Below, piece after piece: positions 26,026 to 34,091 of a stretch of DNA of 49,374 nt (the first letter of the stretch is position 1; each line of letters opens with the position of its first letter). The DNA is taken from positions 1-49,374 of the forward strand of contig NZ_BBQI01000029.1 of the NCBI RefSeq assembly GCF_001652915.1, read 5' to 3'. Position numbers and translations under genes: made by a program. Source of the DNA: Cupriavidus sp. D384 (lineage in GTDB: Bacteria; Pseudomonadota; Gammaproteobacteria; Burkholderiales; Burkholderiaceae). Below the pieces are notes generated by a model. It searched no databases. It was not told where the DNA came from and was given only the letters and a program-made list of their open reading frames with translations.

Positions 26026-28044
26026 ATGTCATCGCTGCCCACCCCGATCCCGCTCAACCCGGCTTCCCCGGCCGTTCCCGGCGCCCGCCCGCGCATCTGG
26101 GCGATGGGTATCAGCCGCCTGTCACGCGCCTTTGCCGACCTGATTCCGGCTTACGCGGCCCGCGCGGAATTCCGCATCGTCGGCCGGGCGTTCGAGTCGG
26201 CGGCCAGCGCCATCAATCGCGAGGCCCGCGAGAATCGTGTCGACGTGGTGGTGGCCGGCGGCTCCAACGGTGCCTACCTGCGCCAGCATGTGGACGTGCC
26301 GGTGGTGCTGGTCAAGGTCACCGGCTTCGACGTCATGAGCGCGCTGGCGACGGCGCGCCGTATTTCGCCCAAGGTGGCGCTGGTCACGCATGCCTCCACC
26401 TATGCCGAGGTGGATGAGTTCGTGGGCGCGTTCGGGCTCGATATCCCGCGCTATACCTACCTGACCGAAGACGACGCCACGGCGCGTGTGCGGGCGCTCA
26501 AGGAGGAAGGCATCCGCGTGGTGGTGGGGCCCGGCATGGTGACCGATCTGGCCGACAAGTACGGGCTGATGGGGGTGTTCCTGTATTCGGGCAATGCCGT
26601 GCGCCTGGCGCTGGAAGATGCGATCGAGGCCGCGCGGCTGCGCCGTATCGAATCCACGCGGCGCGACTACGTCAACGCAATCCTGGCCCACCTGAACGAA
26701 GGGGTGGCGGCTGTCGACGCCGAGGGGCGGGTCCAGGCGTTCAATCCGGCCATGGAGCGATTTCTGGGCACGCCGGCCGGCGCGGCCGTGGGGCGCAAGC
26801 TGTCGACGCTGGCGCCGGGCCTGTCGCTGGATGGCGTGATGCAGAGCGGGGCACGCGAACTGGAGGCGATCCACCGGCTGGGCGACCGGATGGTGGTGGT
26901 GAACCGCATCCCGATCGTCGGCGAGGCTGGCACGTCCGGCGCAGTGCTGACGATCCAGGATGCCAATGCCATTCATCGCGCCGACCGCAACCTGCGCTCG
27001 CGCACGCGGGCGCGTGCGGCAGGCGTGCGCTACAGCCTGGACGACCTGGCTGGCGATTCCCCGGCCATGAGCGACCTGCGTGCGCTGGCGCGCCGCTACG
27101 CGCTGGTGGATTCCACCGTACTGGTCAGCGGTGAAAGCGGCACCGGCAAGGAGGTGCTGGCGCAGGGCATGCACGATGCCAGCCCGCGCCGCGCGTTCCC
27201 GTTTGTCGCCGTCAACTGCGCGGCGTTTCCGGAGGCGCTGCTCGAATCCGAACTGTTCGGCTACGAGGAAGGCGCGTTCACGGGCGCCCGGCGTGGCGGC
27301 AAGGCCGGCCTGTTCGAATCGGCCCACAACGGCACGCTGTTCCTGGATGAAGTGGGTGACATGCCGCCAGCCCTGCAAACGCGGCTGCTGCGCGTGTTGC
27401 AGGAAAAGCAGGTGCTGCCGATTGGCGGGCTGGAAGCAGTGCCGGTCAACGTCCGCGTGATCGCCGCCACGCACCGGGACCTGGCCGCCCTGGTGCGCGA
27501 AGGGACGTTCCGCCAGGACCTGTACTACCGGCTCAATATCCTTCGCATCGAAATGCCGCCACTGCGCGAGCGCGCGGCCGACCTGGCAGCGCTTGCCACG
27601 CTGCTGTACCGGCGCGCCCAGGAACGGCTTGGCATCGACGCGCCGCAGCCATTGCCCGATGTGGTGCGCGGACGCCTGGCGCGCTACGTCTGGCCCGGCA
27701 ATATCCGCGAACTGGAAAACGTGACAGAACGCATTGCCGTGCTCGTCGCCGGAACAGACCTGGCCCCGGCGGCCCTGCAGCGCGAATTGCAGGCGGCCGT
27801 GCCGGAGCTGTTTTCCGGACACGACATGGCCGTCCTGCCGCCAGCCGCCGTGGAAATCCCTGAGCCCGGCGGAGCAGGGCTGCCCGGTGTGGTTGTTGCC
27901 CAGTCTCTTGCCGGGGTAGCCAAGGCAAGCCAGGCCGAGCATATCCGCCGCGTGCTGGCCGAATGCGGCGGCAATCGCGCCGCCGCCTGCGCGCAACTGG
28001 GTATCAGTGCCACCACGCTCTGGCGGCGGCTGCGGGAGAGGTGA
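26026..28044 (+). CDS. prpR: Propionate catabolism sigma-54 activator PrpR
   Basis: A 672-residue bacterial enhancer-binding protein. Residues 1-190 are the PrpR_N sensor, which in the family binds 2-methylcitrate; residues about 205-310 look like a PAS domain. The AAA+ domain has Walker A GESGTGKE near 368, GAFTGA near 415 (the loop that contacts sigma-54) and Walker B GTLFLDEVGDMP. A Fis-type helix-turn-helix ends the protein (NRAAACAQLGISATTLWRRL). It is divergent from prpB and should activate it at the sigma-54 promoter. The ATG at 26026 is preferred; a GTG at 25984 would start right beside the operator. Confidence 0.94.
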   Translation: MSSLPTPIPLNPASPAVPGARPRIWAMGISRLSRAFADLIPAYAARAEFRIVGRAFESAASAINREARENRVDVVVAGGSNGAYLRQHVDVPVVLVKVTGFDVMSALATARRISPKVALVTHASTYAEVDEFVGAFGLDIPRYTYLTEDDATARVRALKEEGIRVVVGPGMVTDLADKYGLMGVFLYSGNAVRLALEDAIEAARLRRIESTRRDYVNAILAHLNEGVAAVDAEGRVQAFNPAMERFLGTPAGAAVGRKLSTLAPGLSLDGVMQSGARELEAIHRLGDRMVVVNRIPIVGEAGTSGAVLTIQDANAIHRADRNLRSRTRARAAGVRYSLDDLAGDSPAMSDLRALARRYALVDSTVLVSGESGTGKEVLAQGMHDASPRRAFPFVAVNCAAFPEALLESELFGYEEGAFTGARRGGKAGLFESAHNGTLFLDEVGDMPPALQTRLLRVLQEKQVLPIGGLEAVPVNVRVIAATHRDLAALVREGTFRQDLYYRLNILRIEMPPLRERAADLAALATLLYRRAQERLGIDAPQPLPDVVRGRLARYVWPGNIRELENVTERIAVLVAGTDLAPAALQRELQAAVPELFSGHDMAVLPPAAVEIPEPGGAGLPGVVVAQSLAGVAKASQAEHIRRVLAECGGNRAAACAQLGISATTLWRRLRER

Positions 28045-28216
28045 AGGCTGGCGTGGCTTACGCCTTCGGGCTTGTCGATGATCTATAACGCAATTAACGG
28101 CCAAGAAATGCGGCTAACTGCGAGGGCCGTTCCGGCCAAGGCCACCACGCTCATCCGTAGGGGTCCAGCACGGCAAGTGGTGTGAACGAACCGAAAAATT
28201 ATCTTTTATAAGGCAC

Positions 28217-28283
28217 TTGCGGTGAATAGAACGGCTATTCACCGCAAATTTTACGGAGATTGGATTGTCCTTGCGGTGAATAG
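28217..28283 (+). promoter_or_regulatory. Palindromic operator plus extra half-site upstream of the fic gene
   Basis: TTGCGGTGAATAG (28217-28229) and CTATTCACCGCAA (28235-28247) are perfect 13-bp inverted arms around AACGG. The left arm recurs exactly at 28271-28283, 54 bp downstream and 17 bp before the ATG. The arrangement suggests a repressor that covers the promoter and start, and the winged helix of the encoded Fic protein is the natural candidate. Confidence 0.7.
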
Positions 28284-28299
28284 CCGCCATAATCTCCGC

Positions 28300-29448
28300 A
28301 TGAATCGCGGCGAATACACCTACATCTGGCAGGCGCCCGACTGGCCCGCTTGGCGATACGACCTCAGTGCGTTGGCGACGCCTTTGGCTGAAGTGAGCCA
28401 CGCGCAGGGCCTGCTGCTGGGACGGCTGTCCGATCTCGGCATGGGTCAGCGCGACCAGGTCTGCCTTGCCGCGCTGACCGATGACGTGGTCAAGACGAGT
28501 GAAATCGAGGGCGAGCATCTCAGCGTGCATTCGGTTCGCTCGTCGATCGCGCGAAGGCTTGGCGTCGACATCGGCGCGCTGGCGCCGGTGGACCGCCACG
28601 TCGAGGGCATCGTCGAACTGGTGCTCGATGCCACCGCCAACAGCCAGGCCCCGGTTACCCAGGCGCGCCTGTTTGGCTGGCACGCAGCCCTGTTCCCTAC
28701 GGGCTACTCGGGCCTGTCGTCGATCAACGTTGCCCAATGGCGAGACGACGCGGCGGGCCCGATGCAGGTCGTCTCGGGGCCGCTTCACCGGCAACGCGTC
28801 CACTTCGAAGCGCCGCCGGCCGGGCGCCTGCCGGCGGAGACAGGACGATTCCTTGATTGGGTCAATGCCACACCTGCCGAGCCGCCGCTGATCCGGGCGG
28901 GATTGGCGCATTTGTGGTTCGTGACGCTGCACCCGTTCGACGACGGCAATGGACGTATCGCGCGTGCGATAGGCGATCTGATGCTGGCCCGCGCCGATGG
29001 CAGTTCGCAGCGCTTCTACAGCCTGTCAGCCCAGATCCAGCGCGAGCGCAATGCCTATTACGACATCCTCGAACGGACGCAGAAGAATTCCATGGATGTC
29101 ACGCCATGGCTGGCATGGTTCTTCGATACGCTGCTGCGCGCGGTGCAACAGGCCCACGCCACGCTCGACGACGTACTGGGCAAGGCGCGATTCTGGCGCC
29201 ATTGGGGCATGCAGGCACTCAACGCCCGGCAGGTCAAGGTCTTGAACCGGCTGCTGGACGGCTTCGAAGGCAAGCTCACCAGCAGCAAGTGGGCGGCCAT
29301 TGCCAAATGCTCCGCAGATACGGCGCTGCGCGACATCAACGACCTGGTGGAGCGCGGTGCGCTGCGCAAGTCGCCTGGTGGCGGACGAAGCACGAGCTAC
29401 GCGTTGAACGACGCGCCGCACGGCACCAACGGCCGCGAAATCGATTGA
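28300..29448 (+). CDS. Fic family protein with N-terminal inhibitory helix (DUF4172-type)
   Basis: A 382-residue Fic enzyme, expected to transfer AMP (or another nucleotide) to protein hydroxyls. The active site is HPFDDGNGRIAR with His211. TSEIEG at residues 66-71 is the class II inhibitory motif, whose Glu70 would block ATP, so the enzyme carries its own antitoxin. The first 45 residues (YTYIWQAPDWPAWRYD) match DUF4172. The C-terminal 80 residues form a winged-helix DNA-binding domain (SSKWAAIAKCSADTALRDINDLVERGAL). A perfect palindrome lies just upstream, pointing to autoregulation. It is a single gene beside prpR. The target protein is unknown. Confidence 0.9.
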   Translation: MNRGEYTYIWQAPDWPAWRYDLSALATPLAEVSHAQGLLLGRLSDLGMGQRDQVCLAALTDDVVKTSEIEGEHLSVHSVRSSIARRLGVDIGALAPVDRHVEGIVELVLDATANSQAPVTQARLFGWHAALFPTGYSGLSSINVAQWRDDAAGPMQVVSGPLHRQRVHFEAPPAGRLPAETGRFLDWVNATPAEPPLIRAGLAHLWFVTLHPFDDGNGRIARAIGDLMLARADGSSQRFYSLSAQIQRERNAYYDILERTQKNSMDVTPWLAWFFDTLLRAVQQAHATLDDVLGKARFWRHWGMQALNARQVKVLNRLLDGFEGKLTSSKWAAIAKCSADTALRDINDLVERGALRKSPGGGRSTSYALNDAPHGTNGREID

Positions 29449-29484
29449 ATTTGAGGGGCTGGCCGGCCAAGGCCCCGCCAGCCC

Positions 29485-30783
29485 TCAGACGTCATCGGCC
29501 AGCCGTACGCCGGTGAACTGCCAGCGCTGGTGCGGATAGAAGAAGTTGCGGTACGTGGCGCGGATATGGGATTCGGGCGTGACGCACGACCCGCCGCGCA
29601 GCACCATCTGGCTGCTCATGAACTTGCCGTTGTATTCGCCCACCGCGCCGGCGCTTGGCCGGAAGCCCGGGTAGGGCAGGAAGGCGCTGGCCGTCCATTC
29701 CCAGACATCGCCGAACATCTGCCGCAGCGCGCCCGACGTGTTCTGCCGGTCTGGCAGCGGCCGCAGCGTGCGGCCTTCGATGAAATTGCCGGTCGCCGGC
29801 AGGTTGCGGGCTGCGTGTTCCCATTCCGCCTCGGTCGGCAGGCGACGCTCGGCCCAGCGCGCGAACGCGTCGGCTTCGAAGAAACTCACATGGGTGACCG
29901 GGCTTTCCGGGTCCACGGGCTGCATGCCGCGCAGCGTCATGTGCCACCAGGTACCTTCGCGGTCCTCCCAGTACAGCGGCGCCTCGATGCGATTGTCACA
30001 GACCCAGCGCCAGCCATCGGACAGCCACAGTCCGGCGGTCTGGTAACCACCATCCTCGATGAACTCGAACCACTGGCGGTTGTTTACCGGGTGCGAGCAC
30101 AGCGCATACGGTTGCAGCAGCACCTGATGGCGCGGCGTTTCACAGTCGAAGGCAAAGCCGTCGTCGCCATGGCCGATGGTGACGATGCCACCGGGCATGG
30201 CGATCCAATCGGGCGCGGGGCGCGGGTCGGCCACCACCGGCACCGTCATCGCCGGCACGTAGGCCGGGCGCAGCGGATTCTGGGCGAACAGGTGCAGGAT
30301 GTCAGTCAACAGCAGTTCCTGGTGCTGCTGTTCGTGATGCAGGCCCAGCGTGATCAGCGCGGCTTCGTCGTCGGTCTGGGCGGACATCAGCAGTGTCAGC
30401 ATGCTGTCGTCCACTGCCTCGCGATAGGCCAGCACCTCGTCCAGCGACGGCCGGGTCAGCAGCCCGCGCCGCGGCCGGGGATGGCGTGCGCCGACCGCTT
30501 CGTAATAGGAATTGAACAGGTACCGATACTGCGGATCCACCGGCTCATAGTCGGGGATGCGCGCGCCGAGCACGAATTCCTCGAAGAACCACGTGGTATG
30601 GGCCAGATGCCACTTGGCGGGGCTGGCATCGTCCATCGACTGCACGGTGGCGTCGGCATCGGACAGGTCAGCGACCAGTGCCTCGGTGGCCGCGCGGACA
30701 TGGCGATACTGGCTCAACAGGGCGGGTTCGTGCGGCGGATGACTGGCGGTGGCAGGCAGCAGGGCTGAGGCGGCGGCGGTCAT
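29485..30783 (-). CDS. egtB: Ergothioneine biosynthesis protein EgtB
   Basis: A 432-residue iron(II)-dependent sulphoxide synthase that joins trimethylhistidine to a thiol donor. The N-terminal DinB-like domain holds the iron ligands His62 (HLAHTTWFFEEF) and the HX3HXE set His150/His154/Glu156 (HHEQQHQELLL). The C-terminal half is a formylglycine-generating-enzyme/sulphatase-modifying fold (HVSFFEADAFARWAERRLPTEAEWEHAAR, VWEWTASAFLPYPGF). GGGAG precedes the ATG. The usual partner egtD (histidine methyltransferase) is not next to it or anywhere in the window, so the pathway partner must lie elsewhere or trimethylhistidine is imported. Confidence 0.92.
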   Translation of the reverse strand: MTAAASALLPATASHPPHEPALLSQYRHVRAATEALVADLSDADATVQSMDDASPAKWHLAHTTWFFEEFVLGARIPDYEPVDPQYRYLFNSYYEAVGARHPRPRRGLLTRPSLDEVLAYREAVDDSMLTLLMSAQTDDEAALITLGLHHEQQHQELLLTDILHLFAQNPLRPAYVPAMTVPVVADPRPAPDWIAMPGGIVTIGHGDDGFAFDCETPRHQVLLQPYALCSHPVNNRQWFEFIEDGGYQTAGLWLSDGWRWVCDNRIEAPLYWEDREGTWWHMTLRGMQPVDPESPVTHVSFFEADAFARWAERRLPTEAEWEHAARNLPATGNFIEGRTLRPLPDRQNTSGALRQMFGDVWEWTASAFLPYPGFRPSAGAVGEYNGKFMSSQMVLRGGSCVTPESHIRATYRNFFYPHQRWQFTGVRLADDV

Positions 30784-30939
30784 GCAGGCTCCCGGATGGC
30801 GGCGGACGCAGGGGTCTGGCAGGTTGTCCAGACGGTCGAATCATCATAGACCCATCCGCGCCGGGGGGCGAGCCGGGTGCCTTCCGCGATCCTTGTAGGC
30901 CAACGCCTACAGGGGCCGGGGCCGGTCAACAGTACAGGC

Positions 30940-30984
30940 AAAAAAAACAAAAAAAGACAGGTACCCCGGGTGGGGATACCTGTC
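30940..30984 (-). terminator. Strong intrinsic terminator after azoR
   Basis: On the minus strand a stem of GACAGGTA / TACCTGTC extended by four G:C pairs (one bulged A) is followed by seven T, a G and eight more T. It isolates azoR from egtB. Nothing else is seen in 30784-31073. Confidence 0.9.
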
Positions 30985-31073
30985 TCAGGCAGCAACCGGC
31001 GCCAAGGGTTCAGCGCCGGTACTTCACGGAGGCGGGGTTACGGCTCCAGTCGAAAACCAGTTCGACTGCCGGT

Positions 31074-31694
31074 TCAGGCGGCGGCGCGCAGGGCGTCGTT
31101 CAGCGCGGCGATCTCGGTCTTGGCCGTGGTCAGGCCGGCTTCGCGGGCTTCCGCGCCCATTGCCAGGCCGTGGGCACGGACGAACGAGATATCGGTGATG
31201 CCCAGGAAGCGCAGCACCACGTCGACGGTCACTTCATGCAGATCCAGCGCCGCGCCGTCCTGGCGCACGCCGCCACGCGACGACACCACGATGGCTTTCT
31301 TGCCCTTCGCCAGGCCTTCCGGGCCGTTCTCGGTATAGCGGAACGTGCGGCCGGCTTGTGCGATGCGGTCGATCCAGGCCTTGAGCTGGCTCGGGATGCC
31401 GAAGTTGTACTGCGGCGCGCCAATCACGAGCACGTCGGCGGCCAGGAATTCGGCCAGGTATGCCTCGGTGATGTCCAGTTCGGCCTGCTGGGCGGCATTC
31501 AGGCCGTCCTTCGGGCCGCCCAGCACGGGCAGCAGGTGGTTGCCGAGGTGGGCCGGGGCTTCGCGGTCCAGGTCGCGCACGGTGACCTTGGCGCTGGGGT
31601 TCTTGGCGACCAGGTCAGCCACGATGCTGGCGGTCAGGTTGCGCGAGACGGAGTTGTCGCCCAGTACGCTCGAATCGATCTGCAGGATGTTCAT
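31074..31694 (-). CDS. azoR: FMN-dependent NADH-azoreductase
   Basis: A 206-residue flavodoxin-fold enzyme that uses NADH to reduce azo compounds and quinones in two-electron steps. Family motifs are LQIDSSVLGDNSVSR (FMN phosphate loop), the central PQYNFGIPSQLKAWIDRIAQAGRTFRYTENGPEGL, and SSRGG near residue 143. GGAG precedes the ATG. It is divergent from a LysR-type regulator gene with a 114-bp gap, the standard layout for quinone- or dye-inducible control. A strong terminator follows. Confidence 0.94.
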   Translation of the reverse strand: MNILQIDSSVLGDNSVSRNLTASIVADLVAKNPSAKVTVRDLDREAPAHLGNHLLPVLGGPKDGLNAAQQAELDITEAYLAEFLAADVLVIGAPQYNFGIPSQLKAWIDRIAQAGRTFRYTENGPEGLAKGKKAIVVSSRGGVRQDGAALDLHEVTVDVVLRFLGITDISFVRAHGLAMGAEAREAGLTTAKTEIAALNDALRAAA

Positions 31695-31808
31695 TGTCTG
31701 GCTCCACTAAGTTCGGTTGGGATGGCTGAAAGATATAGGCTGGCCATTGATGCCGGTAGTGAGGCAAAATGCAAATGATTGTTCTATGGATGCAACGGAG
31801 CGCTGACC

Positions 31809-32804
31809 ATGCAGGATCTCAACGATTTGTCGCTGTTTGCCCAGGTGGTGCAGCACGGCAGCTTTTCGGCAGCCAGCCGTGCCAGCGGGGTGCCGAAGTC
31901 GCGCCTGTCGCGGCGAATCGCCCAGCTGGAGCGCGACCTGGGGGTGCAACTGCTGCGCCGGACCACGCGTCAGGTGCGCGTGACGCCGCTTGGAGAGTCG
32001 TATTACGCCCATTGTCGCGACATGCTCCAGGCCGCCGAAGCGGCACGCGAAGTGATCGAGCAGTCGCGCGAACAGCCGGGCGGATGCCTGCGGATCAGTT
32101 GTCCGGTGGCGATCGTGCAGATACTGCTGGCGCCGAATATCGGCCATTTCATGCGCGCCAATCCGGGTATCCAGCTGGAAATCGATGCCACCAACCGCCG
32201 CGTCGACGTGATTGGCGAGGGTTATGACCTGGCCCTGCGCGTGCGCAATGTGCTGGACGATTCCAGCCTGGCCGTGCGCACCTTTGGCAAGAGCGACCTG
32301 AAGCTGGTAGCCAGCCCCGCGCTACTGGACAGCATCGGCCGGCCGCGCACGCCGCAGGCCCTGGAAGGCATGCCGGGGGTAGGGCAGAAGCCGCACGAGG
32401 GCCGCCATGTCTGGACGCTGTTCGACAAGGCCGGCGAGCCCGTCAATATCGGCTACGATCCGCGCCTGGTGTCGGACGAATTCGCGATCTTGCGCGAGGC
32501 CGCCATTGCCGGCGTGGGCGTCGCCATGCTGCCGCGCATGTATTGCCGCGACGATATCGAGCGTGGCGACCTGGAAGTGGTGCTGCCCCAGTGGGATCTG
32601 CCGATGGGCGTGTTGCACGCGGTGTTTCCGTCCCGGCAGGGCGTTACGCCGGCGTTGCGCCGCTTTCTCGATTTCCTGGCCGAAGTCCTGCCGGAGCATG
32701 CGCGCAAAGTGGGCATGATGACGATGCCCGGCGTGCCCATGCATGCTGCGCCGCCCACCGAGCCGCCGTCGCGATCCAGTACCCGGAAGCCCGACGCCGA
32801 CTGA
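31809..32804 (+). CDS. LysR-family transcriptional regulator (probable azoR regulator)
   Basis: A 331-residue LysR protein. Residues 1-60 are the winged helix (DLSLFAQVVQHGSFSAASRASGVPKSRLSRRIAQLERDLGVQLLRRTTRQV), and the remainder is the effector-binding domain. The C-terminal 30 residues are a Pro/Ser-rich tail beyond the usual family end. The ATG at 31809 is preferred over one 30 bp upstream because GGAG lies close before it and it gives the standard start. Being divergent from azoR, it most likely controls it. No clear T-N11-A palindrome can be singled out by eye. Confidence 0.9.
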   Translation: MQDLNDLSLFAQVVQHGSFSAASRASGVPKSRLSRRIAQLERDLGVQLLRRTTRQVRVTPLGESYYAHCRDMLQAAEAAREVIEQSREQPGGCLRISCPVAIVQILLAPNIGHFMRANPGIQLEIDATNRRVDVIGEGYDLALRVRNVLDDSSLAVRTFGKSDLKLVASPALLDSIGRPRTPQALEGMPGVGQKPHEGRHVWTLFDKAGEPVNIGYDPRLVSDEFAILREAAIAGVGVAMLPRMYCRDDIERGDLEVVLPQWDLPMGVLHAVFPSRQGVTPALRRFLDFLAEVLPEHARKVGMMTMPGVPMHAAPPTEPPSRSSTRKPDAD

Positions 32805-32916
32805 TACGAAACCGGCGCATGCGCCGCGACGCTGCGCCTTTACCTTCACGCTGGCACGATCTAAGGTAGTTGTGCAGGTCACATGCGCCTGCATCAAACC
32901 GCAAGGAGCCAACGCG

Positions 32917-33330
32917 ATGAGTCGTACGCAAGGAACACAGGACCTAGGCAAGGCCATTCTCCGCATCGTGCTGGGCGTGCTGATCCTGTTGCATGGCATT
33001 TCGAAGCTGATGGCGGGCCCTGGCTTTGTCACGCAGGTGGTGACGCAGGCAGGCCTGCCTGCCGCGCTGGCCTATGGTGTCTATATCGGCGAGATCGTTG
33101 CGCCCATCCTGCTGATCATTGGCCTCTGGTCGCGCCTGGCCGGGCTGATCGTGGTCGTCAACATGCTGTTCGCGTTCGGGCTGGTGCATACGAAGCAGCT
33201 CGGCGAGATGGCCCCCACAGGGGGCTGGGCGCTGGAACTCCAGGCGATGTACCTGGCCGCGGCGCTGGCGGTGGCCCTGCTGGGGGCGGGGCGGTTCAGC
33301 GTGGGCGGTATCGACGGCAAATGGAATTAG
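32917..33330 (+). CDS. DoxX family membrane protein
   Basis: A 137-residue inner-membrane protein with four hydrophobic helices (RIVLGVLILLHGISKLMAGPGFV, ALAYGVYIGEIVAPILLIIGLWS, AGLIVVVNMLFAFGLV and LAAALAVALLGAG). This is the DoxX/DoxD layout, a family linked in some species to thiol redox or to superoxide dismutase-associated complexes. AAGGAG sits 9 bp before the ATG. A DUF4136 lipoprotein gene follows 60 bp later in the same direction. Specific role unknown. Confidence 0.9.
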   Translation: MSRTQGTQDLGKAILRIVLGVLILLHGISKLMAGPGFVTQVVTQAGLPAALAYGVYIGEIVAPILLIIGLWSRLAGLIVVVNMLFAFGLVHTKQLGEMAPTGGWALELQAMYLAAALAVALLGAGRFSVGGIDGKWN

Positions 33331-33390
33331 GGACGTACGGGTACGGCGACTGACAACGGCAACTGACAACCCGGAACCAGGGAGACCGCC

Positions 33391-33993
33391 ATGGCTGGCC
33401 TGATGATGACTCGCGTACCGGCAGCCGTCGGTGCGGTGCTGGCGGCCGCGCTGGCGGGCTGCGCCACCGGGCCCGACATCCGTACCGACTACAACCACAG
33501 CACCGACTTTTCCCAATACCGCACCTTTGCCTTCCTGCCGCGCCTGGGCACTGACCGCCAGGGGTATGAAAGCCTGACGACGCAATATCTGAAGGACGCC
33601 GTCCACAAGGAGATGACCGCGCGCGGTTATGAATACGCGCCGCGCCAGCCCGACCTGATGGTCAACTTCAACATGCAGTTCCAGCAGAAGGTGGTCAGCA
33701 GCCCGGCGCCGATGCCGCCGCCGGGCTACATGGGCTACTACGCCTATCGGGGCGGGCTCTATGCGCCGTGGCCCGGCTATGGCTTCTACAGTGACACCTA
33801 CACCTATACCGAAGGCACGCTGAACATCGACCTGGTCGACGCCAGGAAGAACCAGCTCGTGTGGGAAGGGGTGGCCCAGGGCGATGCCAGCGAGCCGGAG
33901 CGGCAGACCAGCCAGCTGATGATCGAACAGGTGGTGGGGCAGATCTTCGCCCGGTACCCGTTCCGGGCCGGCATCGGGGCGCCGAGTCAATAA
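33391..33993 (+). CDS. DUF4136 lipoprotein
   Basis: A 200-residue secreted lipoprotein. The lipobox LAGC puts the acylated cysteine near residue 24. The DUF4136 core runs from [21 protein letters not shown] to the end, with [24 protein letters not shown] Tyr/Gly/Pro-rich insert ([27 protein letters not shown]) sits in the middle, common in this family. With no Asp after the cysteine it is expected to go to the outer membrane. GGGAG precedes the ATG. Function unknown. Confidence 0.9.
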   Translation: MAGLMMTRVPAAVGAVLAAALAGCATGPDIRTDYNHSTDFSQYRTFAFLPRLGTDRQGYESLTTQYLKDAVHKEMTARGYEYAPRQPDLMVNFNMQFQQKVVSSPAPMPPPGYMGYYAYRGGLYAPWPGYGFYSDTYTYTEGTLNIDLVDARKNQLVWEGVAQGDASEPERQTSQLMIEQVVGQIFARYPFRAGIGAPSQ

Positions 33994-34051
33994 GGCGTGC
34001 CAAAGTCGTAAGTTTTTCCGCGCCGGGTCGGTCCCGCCCAGCCAGACCCGC

Positions 34052-34057
34052 TACAAT
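34052..34057 (+). promoter_or_regulatory. Possible -10 box just upstream of ftsK
   Basis: TACAAT in the context GCTACAATCGC, 35 bp before the ftsK ATG; no clear -35. If it is the real promoter, the mRNA begins near 34064 and the first in-frame ATG is 34092. Confidence 0.4.
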
Positions 34058-34091
34058 CGCTGCCCGTGGTTTTGAACGTGTCATATCAAAA

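Noticed and set aside
28096..28131. Terminator after prpR (AACGGCC / GGCCGTT)
   Set aside because: Seven-bp stem with a 22-nt loop and no T-run; too weak to list as a feature.
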